A stretch of DNA of 64,000 nt from Chrysemys picta bellii (Eukaryota; Chordata; Testudines; Emydidae), in contig NC_088791.1 of assembly GCF_011386835.1 (NCBI RefSeq), positions 126,456,943 to 126,520,942 of the forward strand. Reading direction: 5' to 3'. The stretch's first letter is position 1. The number at the start of each line of letters is the position of its first letter. The translations under genes and the position numbers were made by a program. Below are positions 32,178 through 42,385 of the stretch, one piece after another. The notes beneath the pieces were generated by a model, which had not been told where the DNA came from, did no database searches, and worked only from the letters and a program-made list of their open reading frames with translations.

Positions 32178-33924
32178 GTCACATCAGAAATTGAAAGGGA
32201 AAGTAAGATAGCTCTTTTAAATAACAGGCATCATTCCACTCCTACTGGCATAACACTTTAAATCAAAATTCCCTGAATGTGACAGTAACTGAAATTTAAC
32301 AAGCCAGGTATTGTACATTGAACACCAATAAATATGTTTTAATATACACATTAGTCAGGATCAGAGCTAATAAGACAGCGGTTATATATTCAATAATTAC
32401 CAAGTGATTTTTAAAAATAGATTTATTGTGGTTGATCAGCTCTGTATAAAATATTGTAAGACCTGTAACACTGTAGTTAAGGACACTGAAGGAACATTGT
32501 CAACTTCAAAAATAATATTTCTGTCAAATTATTTTAACTATCAAGCTACCAGGAATATGTCATCTTACTAAAACTGAAGCAAATCAGTAAAAGAAAACCA
32601 TTTCCTATTTTTTTAGGTTTGCTTCTTTTGTGCATTTGAATGCAGTTTGGGTCTAGTCAGTTTCAGTGTTTTGTTGATGGCCAGTTGCACTTTCTGTCTC
32701 ATGCACTAGCAATCTGGTGTTGCTGTGCTCACTACTCTCCCCTGATGAAAAGACACAAACATCAGCAAGGAAGCAGGGGAAAAAATATTTGTAAAACCTT
32801 AATTTTGTAATAAATCAGAATATATTTTTTAAAGAAAGCTCTTTTAGAAATTTTTAATTTTTTAAGTGAGTCAGTTTCAGAGAATTCAAGTTAACAGTGA
32901 CCCATTAAACTTCAGATTTGTATAAAGATAGATCCAAGGTACAAAATTCAGATTCAGGTTCCGATTTTTGACAACACTGCCTACAATGGAAGGGTGCTTA
33001 AACTGGGTGTTCTTATTTGGCCTAATAAGGGGAAAAGGGCCTAATTATGCAGTTTGGTTTTGATTTTAAAACTCCATCATTATCACTAGCATTCTCATAT
33101 GCCTAGATTAGGGGTTTTGATCCAGCCCATTATAACAGGCTTGGATATATTACTTTTTTAAAATCAGTAAATGTAAGCAGATTTCACCATACACACACAG
33201 ACCAATAAAAAAAATTTTCCATCAATAATAATTGAAATTTAGAGATAGGCATAGTAAAAAAAGTTCTGCTTGAGAATTTATTAGAGTTTGATTTAAGGAT
33301 ATTTACTTCATGATATTGACAATTTGTATTTTATTGTTTATAAAACTTTTTTTGAATCTCAACATCTACTCCAATTAAATAATTGTCCGATTCCACTGCC
33401 ATAATATCCCGCAACTATGAAAATTTTAAATTGATACTAAAAACCAAAAAAGTTCTTAAAACCATTTTTCACAAAATTTAGACAGATAAAATGGTTGAAA
33501 TTATTAAAAATAAACATTGATATCATCATTCTAAATTTAACAAAAATAAAAAAAAATCAAATTCTGCCAAGCCTATGTATCTGGGAGCATTCAGTGAAAC
33601 ATTTGCCAGCAAGTATGCCATTCTAACCACTTCTTAAATCATTATCAAATAGTTCACCCCATCTGGAGCATATATCTTGGGACAACCAGTGTCATAACTT
33701 ATACCTGTACACTGCCAAAAACAGACAGACATTTATATAACAGGAGTTAAAAGATCTAGTTGGTGACTCACTTGTAGGCCATCTTTAACTCCACTAATAC
33801 AATTCTGTACTTCCCTACTTTAAGCCCCTTATAACGCTTGGTTACAAGACTCATGTCTCCCCTCCTTTCTTCCTTACTTAAACTTTGCAAGTCTGTTAAT
33901 CAATAAACATGCCTTTAGCAATCC
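32178..33924. other. Unique AT-rich stretch
   Basis: No gene or repeat recognised. It is strongly AT-rich between about 33150 and 33600. Confidence 0.5.
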
Positions 33925-33932
33925 CAATAAAG

Positions 33933-34743
33933 CAGGGGTGGGCAAACTATGGCCCACGGGCCACATCCGGCCTGCGGGACCATCCTGCCTGGCCCCCGAG
34001 CTCCTGGCCCGGGAGGCTAGCCCCCGGCCCATCCCCTACTGTCCCCCCCTCCCCTGCAGCCTCAGCTCGCTCACCGCTGGCACAATGCTCTGGGCGGCGG
34101 GGCTGTGAGCTCCTGGGGCAGCGCGGCTGCAAAGCCTGGCCTGACCCGGTCTCTGTGCTGCGTGGTGGTGGTGGAGACGGCGGCAGTATGGCCCGGCTCC
34201 AGCCAGGTGGCACGGCTGTAGCACCGCCAGCCACTGGTGCTCCAGGCAGTGCGGTAAGGGGGCAAGGAGCATGGGGACTGGATAGCAGGCAGGGGAGTTC
34301 GGGGTGGTGAATGGTGGTGGGAGGGGAAACAGGGGGTTGAATGGAGGCAGGGGTCCTGGGGTGCAGTCAGGAAGGATGGGGGGTTGGATGGGGCAGCAGG
34401 GGGCAGTCAGGGGCAGGGGTTCCGGGGGCAGTCAGGGGACAAGGGGTGGTTGGATGGGGCAGGGGTCCCGGGGGGAGGGGGGCTGTCAGGAATGAGAGGA
34501 GGGGTTGGATGGGGCAGCGAGGGTCCGGGGGCAGTCAGGGGACAGGGAGTAGGGGTGTGTGGATGGGGCAGAGGTCCCAGGGGGGCCGTTAGGGAACAGG
34601 GGGGATTGGATGGGGCAGGAGTTCTGGGGGAGGGGGGCAGATAGGAGGTGGGGGGTGGGCTACGACCCCCTCCCCTAACCAGCCCTCCATACCATTTACG
34701 AAACCCAATGCGGCCCTCAGGCCAAAAAGTTTGCCCGCCCCTG
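33933..34743. mobile_element. GC-rich hAT non-autonomous element B
   Basis: Termini are CAGGGGTGGGCAAAC and GTTTGCCCGCCCCTG. The flanking 8-mers CAATAAAG (33925-33932) and CAATGAAG (34744-34751) are a duplication with one change. Subterminal GGCCCACGGGCCACATCCGG and GCGGCCCTCAGGCC are shared with element A. The interior differs: a G-rich, irregular tandem array of GGATGGGGCAGGGGTCC / GGGGCAGTCAGGGG units (about 34300-34650). The G-rich array is on the plus strand, whereas element A has a C-rich array, so the two are inserted in opposite relative orientation or have independently expanded repeats. Confidence 0.88.
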
Positions 34744-35041
34744 CAATGAAGCAAACATTCTATTTGTCACTTTCGTGTCTTTGCTCCGTACACGTTCATC
34801 ATGTGAGGAAACCACACAAACACAGTTGGATTCCAAATAACCATGTTTATTAACTATATATAAACACATACAAGGCCTAGCTACACATACACACTGTTGC
34901 TCTGTTAGAATCTGTTAGCTTCTGCAATGGAATACAGAGAGGCCCACTAAGGCTGCTCCTAAACTATTTAAAAGGATATTACCCAATTTCTAGTCACAAC
35001 ATTTGCAGCACTAGATCTGCATGAGCATCATTACTTCAATG

Positions 35042-35172
35042 CATCCGAAGAAGTGGGCTATAGTCCACGAAAGCTTATGCTCTAATAAATTTGTTAGTCT
35101 CTAAGGTGCCACAAGTCCTCCTGTTCTTCTTTTTGCGGATACAGACTAACACGGCTGCTACTCTGAAACCTT
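35042..35172 (+). mobile_element. Single-unit retroposon (candidate Penelope-like pLTR or SINE)
   Basis: The 131-bp element is flanked by TCATTACTTCAATG at 35028-35041 and 35173-35186, a perfect 14-bp duplication. It runs from CATCCGAAGAAGTGGGC through CACGAAAGCTTATGCTC, ATAAATTTGTTAGTCTC and GGTGCCACAAG to GACTAACACGGCTGCTACTC and a terminal TGAAACC. It has no poly(A) tail and no A/B box. It is the clearest single copy of the unit that is inverted and duplicated at 59459-59670 and, as a diverged subfamily, at 12365-12556. It carries a hammerhead-like core at 35045-35082. Confidence 0.8.
35045..35082 (+). ncRNA. Hammerhead-ribozyme-like motif
   Basis: In order: CCGAAGA (hammerhead consensus CUGANGA with one change), one extra A, stem II GTGGGC/TATA/GTCCAC (six pairs), GAA, stem III AGC/TTAT/GCT (three pairs), then C at the expected cleavage position. 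The short stem III resembles minimal hammerheads reported in Penelope-like elements. The U-to-C change in the core and the extra A make catalytic activity doubtful in this copy. Stem I pairing is not apparent. Confidence 0.4.
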
Positions 35173-35229
35173 TCATTACTTCAATGGAGTCTCTTCTATT
35201 TATAAAATCAACAGATATTGCACAGACTG

Positions 35230-35420
35230 TACAGAGTTGTCTAGCGGTTAGGACTAACTCAGGACTACGCGAGTTCTATTCCCAGTCCTGTCTAGTCTTG
35301 GACATGTAACTTAAATGGTCTCTGCCTTAGTTTGCCCATCTATGAAATGGTGATCAATACAATCTCCTACTGTAGCTCCATGTGGGGAATGTAAGGCTTT
35401 ATTAAATGTGCCTATTAACT
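35230..35420 (+). repeat. MIR-family SINE
   Basis: GTTGTCTAGCGGTTAGGACT (tRNA-related A-box region), GAGTTCTATTCCCAGTCCTG (B-box region), then TGGTCTCTGCCTTAGTTTGC, CATCTATGAAATGGTGATCA, and a 3' part through ATTAAATGTG. Plus orientation. Confidence 0.75.
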
Positions 35421-35996
35421 GCTCTGAGATCCATGGAGAAAAGTAGCTCCCAGTTGAGCATGGTGGGAGGCGGATATTATAGGAGTGAGCACCGCAGAAG
35501 AGTTCTGATCAGCCCTTCAGTTAACCAGTCTTTTTCCTGCTTCCTCGCTTTCTCTTTCTTCTGAATTTTATTTCATTTCATTTTCTATGTAATTGTCTCA
35601 ACCAGTGACTCCCCTTCCTCCCCCCGCCCTTGTACAGGAACAGAGCTGACACTGCTGCTAGAGCTCAGTAGCTGTGAGCTTTGGGCTCAGTCCTGCAATG
35701 TACTGAGTACTCCTGCTAAGTGCTGAAAGCCCTCTGCTCCCACTGAAGTCAGGGAGAGTTGAGGGCAGGAGCAAGCCTTTAGAGAATTAACTCAGTAAAC
35801 AATTTTGTCCTAACATTTCTTAATGGCACAGGTTACCTGATCCTTTTCTATTCTCTATAACATTACCCTGTTTCTACACGTCAGCCTGACAACTGACCTG
35901 TAGAATTCTACAAGGTACAAGTCATTCAGATGATCTTGTCACACAACAGACGCTTCTTCAATATCCTGTTACCTTAGCTGCTAAAAGGGATAAGTG
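35421..35996. other. Unique stretch with one short palindromic repeat
   Basis: Nothing gene-like. A GGGCTCAGTCCTGCAATG ... CCACTGAAGTCAGGGAG phrase (about 35682-35772) belongs to the dispersed quasi-palindromic family. Confidence 0.45.
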
Positions 35997-36119
35997 TAGG
36001 GTGAACAGATAGCAAGTGTGGAAAATTGGGATGCAGGTGGGAGGTAATAGGCATCTCTATAGGGCAAAACCCCAAATATCGGGACGGTCCCTATAAAATC
36101 AGGACATCTGGTCTCCCTA
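35997..36119. mobile_element. Short hAT MITE, TAGGGTGACCAGATG family
   Basis: The inverted ends TAGGGTGAACAGAT and ACATCTGGTCTCCCTA are flanked by a perfect 8-bp duplication, GATAAGTG, at 35989-35996 and 36120-36127. The interior (ATATCGGGACGGTCCC, TATAAAATCAGG) is the reverse complement of the copy at 29282-29402. Confidence 0.85.
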
Positions 36120-36127
36120 GATAAGTG

Positions 36128-38261
36128 ATACATCAGACAGAAGATTCTATAATCAAAAACATAGTTCTTCACTGTCTTGCTCAAATGCTTGAAGGGTGTT
36201 GTAGATCTAAACTACTTCACCCCAATATGGTGCACAAGTTATTTTTCCTAATTAGTATTTGATATGCATAACTTTGCATGGCTGGAAATGTGCACACATT
36301 TCTAAAAGAACTGATAGGCATGAAGTGACTGGTCATGCAAACTGATGTGATATTAGCAACCAGACATTTCTTATGCAGCTAGTTGTTCTATGAATAGCTA
36401 AAGATTTCTCGTGGGCAGTTTCAGATGTTCAACCTCTCAGCTTTCGGTTGCACATTCTTTAAATACAAGCTATTTGCATAGCTATGGAATGATCCCTTTT
36501 TGTTATGACTTACTGTGTCTACACAATATAGGGAGGTATTCTGTAAAGTACATAAACCCTGATGTCAAACGACAAGCAAAATATATGTATGATAACATAA
36601 GATATAAGTGTAGGAGAAACCCCAAACATGCTTGGCATGTATAAATAAATGCTTTTAGTTTATCTGCCCTCAAACAGCTCGCAGACAGCACATAGGGTCT
36701 ATATAAATAGATATCATAATTCAGTTTATTCTGGGTGACTGATAATAGGATTATTGCTCATACACCCAAAGCAAGACATCCAAAATCATATCATTTTATT
36801 TCTAAGGAACAGAATGATAGTCAGAACCTAATATGTTTACCATTGTGAGGCGGAGCCAGCACACTTCATTCTAAAGCTCCTAGAAATTAGAGAATACGGT
36901 TGTGTTGCAGGAAATGTATTCAGGGCTTGATACAACAACCGTTTATCCAAAGGACACCAAATATGAAAAGGGATTCTCTTTGGAATGGTATCTATAAATT
37001 ACCTACAGTATTTAGTAAGATTGCAGCTTAGGAATGTGACGTGTTATGGACATGTGAAATGTGGCTCCTGTCTTGCCCTTCTCACGTCTGCTTGTTCATT
37101 TCTAAAACAGCAATTTGATTGTATATGTTTCTCTGCATTGCTAGGCTTGGACTAGCTAATGTATTCAGATAGGCCCTTTTATCACTATGGGATATTGCCC
37201 CCTAAAGGGCTTTACTTCAAATAATCCTACCCACCGAGTCATTTTGCTACTAATCCAGATGATTCAAGGCATTCCTGTTGCGTATTACAGAGGTCAAAGA
37301 CTGAGTGGACATGGAGACTGAAATGTCTCACTCCAGGGATCTGAGACCAACCCCACTGAAGTCAATGGAAAGACTCCCTCCAAGTCAGTGGGCTTTGAAT
37401 CAGGCCTGAAGATCAGAGTTCAGATATGTTGGTGAAGAAGATGGCCCAGGCACTGCACAGGCAGTAAGTGTTCCATGGAGAAGGAGAGGACTTCAGTCTC
37501 TAGGGCTGCCAGTCATCAACATCTGAAGACACTAAATTCACTTAAAAAAAATTAAATTTGTAATTTTTTTACAGCTATGTGAATTTGTGAAGTCACTAAT
37601 TACAGAGCTCTAATGGAGACTTTATAAGTGAATAGCAATTAGAATAAGGTATTGCCACATAGGAAGCTAAGAACCTTTGGCAAGGGTAAAGTACCCTCTT
37701 ATTTTAATACTGTACCACAGAAAAACATCTGTCAAACAGTTTTGCAGTCTGAAGTAATCAGTGCAACTAATTATCACTAATTGTAATATAGTTTCTGTCT
37801 TGCTGCTAATACATTTAGACTTGCTAATCAAATCAAACTATACCACCTTGCCATGCTGCTTTCAAATAAACATTTCAGCAAGGATAAAAAATGAAGCTTT
37901 GTTCTCATTTTTCATTATTGCTGTCTGGAGAGGCCAGTGGCTTTTTCCATTTATTCCACACTGCAACAAAAGTAGTAGAAAATGCCATCAGAAAGGCTAT
38001 TTGGTTCTCAAATGTTTTAATTTCAGAGACCAAGCAGGCAAGCAGACAGGTGTACTTTACAGCTTTTCATTATATCAAAGCCACCACTGATTACCACATT
38101 TCACCAATGAAAAAGTGGAATGGTTTGGAGTGCTCACTGCTCAGAGACCTGGGTGACCAGCACCATCCATTGTTTTTAAGGGAAGTCCCTTATTTCCTAC
38201 AGCTTAAATTCATTAAAGAGCTACTGGGAATCATGCGATCAGAATAGTACAGAGTAAAGAT
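36128..38261. other. Mostly unique stretch
   Basis: No gene is recognised. A quasi-palindrome at 37345-37408 (ACCCCACTGAAGTCAATGG ... CAAGTCAGTGGGCTTTG) is the only clear repeat. The two overlapping open frames at 37761-38247 have no domain and are not called. Confidence 0.5.
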
Positions 38262-38400
38262 GGTTTTAAGGTTAAAGCACTAGACTAGGATTCAGGAGAT
38301 CTGGATTCTATTCCTAGCTCTGCCAGTCTTCCCAGGTGAGTCACTTAAAGTTTCTGTGCCTCAGTTTCCCACCTGTAAACATGGGTTAAAGTAGTAATAC
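38262..38400 (+). repeat. MIR-family SINE (plus copy)
   Basis: GGTTAAAGCACTAGACTAGG, TTCTATTCCTAGCTCTGCC, GTGCCTCAGTTTCCCACC and ACATGGGTTAAAGTAGTAAT follow the MIR order on the plus strand. An inverted MIR begins a short way downstream. Confidence 0.75.
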
Positions 38401-38439
38401 CCAGCTCTTATACAGCATCTTTTTTCATTAGCTGTTAAA

Positions 38440-39125
38440 GGACTTTACAAAGAAGGTCAGTATCATTATCCCCATGTTACAGATGTGGAAACTGAGGCAC
38501 AAAGAGGGACTTGCCCAAGGTCACCCAGAAATCCCAGTGGGGGAACTAGGAATGAAACCAGATCTCCTGAGTCCAGTAGCGTAGCTAGCGGGGTGCAGGG
38601 GAAGCAGCTGCTTCCCCTCAGGAAATTGGCCAAAACTGGCGCCTTTCCAAAGGTGGCCGCCGGCCAGAGGAGCGAGGGGGGGGGGCGCAGGCTGGCCGCC
38701 CGCAACGTGGCCGGCAGCCATGGGGGGCGGCGGGCGCGCAGCTGGAGGAGCAGGGGTGCGCAGCTTGCGGCCGGAGGAGCGGGGGGGGGGGGCGCGCAGG
38801 CTGGCCAGCCGCAGCACGGCCAGAGGAGCAAGGGGGGGCATAGGCTGGCCGCCCGCAACGTGGCCGGCAGCTATGGGGGGCACCGGGCGCGCGGCCGGAG
38901 GAGCAGGGGGGCACAGCATGGCGGCCGGAGGAGCGGGGGGGGGAGGGGCAGTCAGCAGTGCGGCCGGAGGAGTCAGCCAAGGGGGGGGCGTGGAGTGGTC
39001 GGAGGAGGAGCCAAGGGGGGGGGCGCCTTTTTTAGGTTTGCTCCCCCTCCTCTTAAAAGCTGGCTACGCCACTGCCTGAGTCCCAGTCCAGATCCCAATC
39101 CAGTACACCACACTGCCTCTTCCTT
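38440..39125 (-). repeat. MIR-family SINE (minus copy), split by a hAT MITE
   Basis: ATCATTATCCCCATGTTACA, GGAAACTGAGGCACAAAG and ACTTGCCCAAGGTCACCCAG are the reverse-complemented core. The tRNA-related end continues on the far side of the inserted element (CCCAATCCAGTACACCACAC, to about 39125). The insertion lies in the B-box region at CCTGAGTC. Confidence 0.8.
38574..39074. mobile_element. GC-rich hAT MITE inside a MIR
   Basis: The inverted ends CAGTAGCGTAGCTAGC and GCTGGCTACGCCACTG are flanked by a perfect 8-bp duplication, CCTGAGTC, at 38566-38573 and 39075-39082. The 501-bp interior is very GC-rich. It has irregular tandem copies of CGGCCGGAGGAGCGGGG and CCGCCCGCAACGTGGCCGG units and long G runs. 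The long open frames on both strands reflect composition and the repeat period. They are not genes. Confidence 0.9.
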
Positions 39126-39142
39126 ATCTAATTAGGCTAAGC

Positions 39143-39452
39143 CAGCGGTTCTCAAACTGTGGGTTGGGACCCCAAAGGCTGGCGTTAGACTTGCTGGGTC
39201 CTGGGGCCGAAGCCAAAGCCCAAGACCCACTGCCTAGGGCTGAAGCCGAAGCCTGAGGGCTTCAACCCTGGGTGGCAAGACTCAGATTACAGGCCTCCCA
39301 CCTGGGGCTGAGTCCTTTGGGGTTCAGCTTCTCCCCCCTCCCACCCCCACTCAGGGCAGCAGGGCTCAGGCTTTGGTCCCCCCTCCTAAGGTTGTGTCGT
39401 AATTTTTGTGGTCAGAAAGGGGTCACAGTGCAATGAAGTTTAAGAACCCCTG
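39143..39452. mobile_element. hAT MITE (310 bp)
   Basis: The inverted ends CAGCGGTTCTCAAACTGTGG and AAGTTTAAGAACCCCTG are flanked by a perfect 8-bp duplication, GGCTAAGC, at 39135-39142 and 39453-39460. The interior has a GGGCTGAAGCCGAAGCC-type repeat. It has no coding capacity. Confidence 0.92.
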
Positions 39453-39460
39453 GGCTAAGC

Positions 39461-40026
39461 CTGTTACAAACACACAGTAAAAAGTACAGTGCTTAACACA
39501 ATGAGGCCCAGATCTGAGTTGGGACCTCTAGATGCTACTGTCATACAAATAAAATAAAATAAAAATAGTAATAATAATTACACTTCCAAGGAACAAACAT
39601 ACACTCTTATACAAATATGAGATTTTTGTACCCTGAATAAAACATTACAGGGTTGTCCCCATAAAAATTTGCATCATCTTGTATCTTTTGGACAGTTTCT
39701 TCCCTTTATTTGACTTGAAGTGCAGGTGGTCATCCTCCGAGGGACATTAGAGATCTGTGTATTCTGGAAGGGAAATTCCAGGAGCTCATATGAACTTCAG
39801 GATAATGATGTTACTAAAGAATTAAATCAAACTGTTTACTTTTGCACTTACAGTTATGTGTGAATATATAGCACAAATTAACACAGGCGATAGTGGAGTA
39901 AGCTAGGGGCCTGATCCTGCCCCCTGGGACCTTTGTATGGACTTTAATGGGGAAAACATCAGACTTTCAAAAGAGGAACTTTATTTTCCCGGGATTTTCT
40001 CCCTATCACAAATCTAACCATTTCCC
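39461..40026. other. Unique stretch
   Basis: No gene is seen. A GGGGCCTGATCCTGCCCCC phrase near 39907 is a fragment of the dispersed quasi-palindromic family. Confidence 0.45.
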
Positions 40027-40029
40027 ATG

Positions 40030-40318
40030 CATGGAACTCTGTGGTCATGTATATAACATACAGCCACAATTGGAATAGCTATGCTGGCATACCCCCCTAA
40101 GTAGATGCAGCCTACACAGACAAAAGGAGTTTTTCCTACAGGTATAAGAATACCACTTCCCTGAACCATGTAACCCATGTTGACAGAAGGACCCATGTAT
40201 TGGCACAGCTGTGTCTGCACTGGGGGTTTTGTCAGCATAGCTATGTCAGTCAAAGGTGTGGGTTTTTTCATACGCCTAACCGACAGAGCTATGCCAATAC
40301 AAGTTTTAAGCACAGACT
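40030..40318. mobile_element. Harbinger-type MITE relic
   Basis: CACTGGGGGTTTTGTCAGC, GGTGTGGGTTTTTTCATACG and CAGAGCTATGCCAATACAAG match the right half of the element at 41367-42382, and the right end AAGCACAGACTAAGCC is a decayed CTAGTGTAGACCAGG terminus. The left end is decayed (near 40030) and no duplication is visible. Confidence 0.55.
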
Positions 40319-41366
40319 AAGCCTGACTCTTGGAGAAAAGCACACCTTCATGTTTTTGAGCTCCTATGTCACAATCTCAAAATGTTGTCAACAATACATT
40401 TGCAATCACAGCATTTCCCCGCAGAATGTTAGCCAGCATTCGTAGAAATGCAAATGACAAGAAGACCACAGTTATTAGAACAATGGAATTGAACTTGAAT
40501 ATTTAGTAGCCCTTTAAAAAAGCAATACCCAAATTAATGTGTCGCTAACATTATTTACTGATTTAGCAAGAGTGCTTGACATTCCTAACAAAGAAAAAAG
40601 GAAACAACTAAATATTTTATATCGAAGAGTGCCTTAGATTTTAATTAATTTTAGACTTTGAACTTTCTAAACAGCTATTTGTAACTGAGTTTACAAAGGC
40701 CATTTAAAACTGTGATGTTGATTTAGAAATCAATGCATTTCTCAAAAGGCTCCTCATTAGGCGTAAATATATACAAGTGCCAAGTTTTCTGCATACAAGT
40801 AGCAGCACCTGGAGGCTACTGAACAGACCAATAATAACGAGAATTGTAAATTGTGACAAGATGATCAAATGAGTCAAATACAATAAAAGAGTAAAAAAAA
40901 AAATTAAAAATCTGATTTGGTTAGAGAAACTAGTACTCTTAAAATCAGAAAATATTTCTGTTCTCACATCATTTTTAAATAGTTCTTTGGAGTCTGAGGG
41001 CCTTATTTTCAGAGGCTCTGAGGATCTTTGAAAACCAAGCCTTACTGCTTTTGCTGCCATGGGCACTGGTGTTCTAATAAATCCAAGAATTGTTTATGCT
41101 CGACTCAAAGTCATTCAGGGCCAACTCAGTGAGGTGTGAACACCCTTCCTGACCTCCCCCAATTCCTACTTAAGTAAACAAGAGTGGGAGACACTCAGCA
41201 CCCCCTCAGGGGGCAATCAGCCAAGGCCCAAATGGCGAAGACAGGTGTGATTGTCATTGGGCTGTAGAGTGTTCAAGTTCCACTCCCACTACCAAGCATA
41301 AATCAGGGGAGGAAAAGGATTGATCTAAAAGGCCTACCATTACAGGAGAGCCAGTGACTGAGTTTA
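40319..41366. other. Unique stretch
   Basis: No gene is recognised. A frame on the minus strand (40704-41066) includes a GGCCTTATTTTCAGAGGCTC phrase from the dispersed repeats and is not called as coding. Confidence 0.45.
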
Positions 41367-42382
41367 TGTCTACACTAGAGAGCATAGGTCAGCATAGCTA
41401 TGCCAGCATAACCCCTTAGTGTAGAACAATGCTTCCCAAACTTTAACAACCTGTGAACCCCTTTCACCAAAATGTCAAGTCTCAAGAACCCCCTCCTAAT
41501 AATGAATATTTCCAGGGATTTTCTTTTTTACCTGAGTATAAATTATAAAACCAGTGATCTTGGAAATATAAAATTTGTTTTTATGACATGCATATTACAC
41601 ACTATTATTAATTATTATTTATCATTACACTATTTTTATTATATTATGAAAACGGCAACACTCTTCCAAGATCTCACTTTCGTACCTTGTATCACTTTGA
41701 ATAAGCTTGTTATAAGACAAGGCTCCTATGTTTCATCAAGAAGTATCAGATGTGAAACAGCATGAAGGTATCTAAGAAGCCAACTCAAGAGTTCCTCTTA
41801 CACAAGCATTCAGGTCTTGAGCAGTTCAGGCAAACAACACATGTTACAACAAAGTTTAAAACTTGTTCTTCATAATAATTTTAAAAACAATACTATCTGC
41901 CTATTTAATTTTAAAAACAGCAAAAAATATCCACCTCCCTTTCCATTTCTTATAAGGAGTCTTGAAGTTTAAATCTCCTCAGTGTGATAGATATGTTTGC
42001 TTTGATCTGCTTAGTTCTTGGAAGTCCAGGGGCTCCAGCTGCTGGTTCCGTGCCCCCCGGGGTCCCTAGGGACAGCTCTGTCCACCATTAGGGAATTTTT
42101 TCCTGAGAAGCCCCTGTAACATTTTGTGAACCCCCAGGGGTTCATGAACCCCAGTTTGGGAACCACTGGTGTAGAATAAGCATATGCTGATAGCAATTTT
42201 TCTGTCAGCATATTAACAGAATCTCCCTGAACGACATTAGCTACACTGACAGAAGCACTCTGTCAGTATAGTTGTGTCTACACTGGGAGTTTTGCCGGCC
42301 TAGTGAATAAGGGGTGTGTGATTTTTTCCCATCCCCTAACTGGCATAGCTATGCCAGCAAAACTTTCTAGTGTAGACCAGGA
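41367..42382. mobile_element. Harbinger-type MITE, split by a hAT MITE
   Basis: The left end TGTCTACACTAGAGAG and right end TTTCTAGTGTAGACCAG are inverted, with TTA at 41364-41366 and 42383-42385. The interior holds CAGCATAGCTATGCCAGC and GGCATAGCTATGCCAGC inverted blocks. A 742-bp hAT element sits at 41427-42168. Without it the MITE is about 270 bp. Confidence 0.78.
41427..42168. mobile_element. hAT non-autonomous element (742 bp)
   Basis: The ends CAATGCTTCCCAAACTTT and CCCAGTTTGGGAACCACTG are inverted. They are flanked by a perfect 8-bp duplication, GTGTAGAA, at 41419-41426 and 42169-42176, inside the surrounding MITE. It is AT-rich in the middle. The plus-strand frame at 41472-41765 has no transposase motifs. 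Confidence 0.92.
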
Positions 42383-42385
42383 TTA

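Noticed and set aside
33909..34754. Numerous overlapping open frames on both strands
   Set aside because: They fall in the GC-rich interior of a hAT element. The products are low-complexity Gly/Pro/Ala-rich sequence.
37761..38247. Two overlapping plus-strand frames of 109 and 118 codons
   Set aside because: They are in different frames over the same DNA, neither with recognisable motifs, and upstream splice signals are poor.
38485..39135. Open frames of 120-216 codons on both strands
   Set aside because: They lie over a G-rich tandem array inside a hAT MITE. Several frames on both strands are open at once, which reflects composition.
40704..41066. A 120-codon minus-strand frame with a hydrophobic stretch
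   Set aside because: The hydrophobic run comes from AT-rich sequence, and the frame includes a dispersed palindrome fragment.
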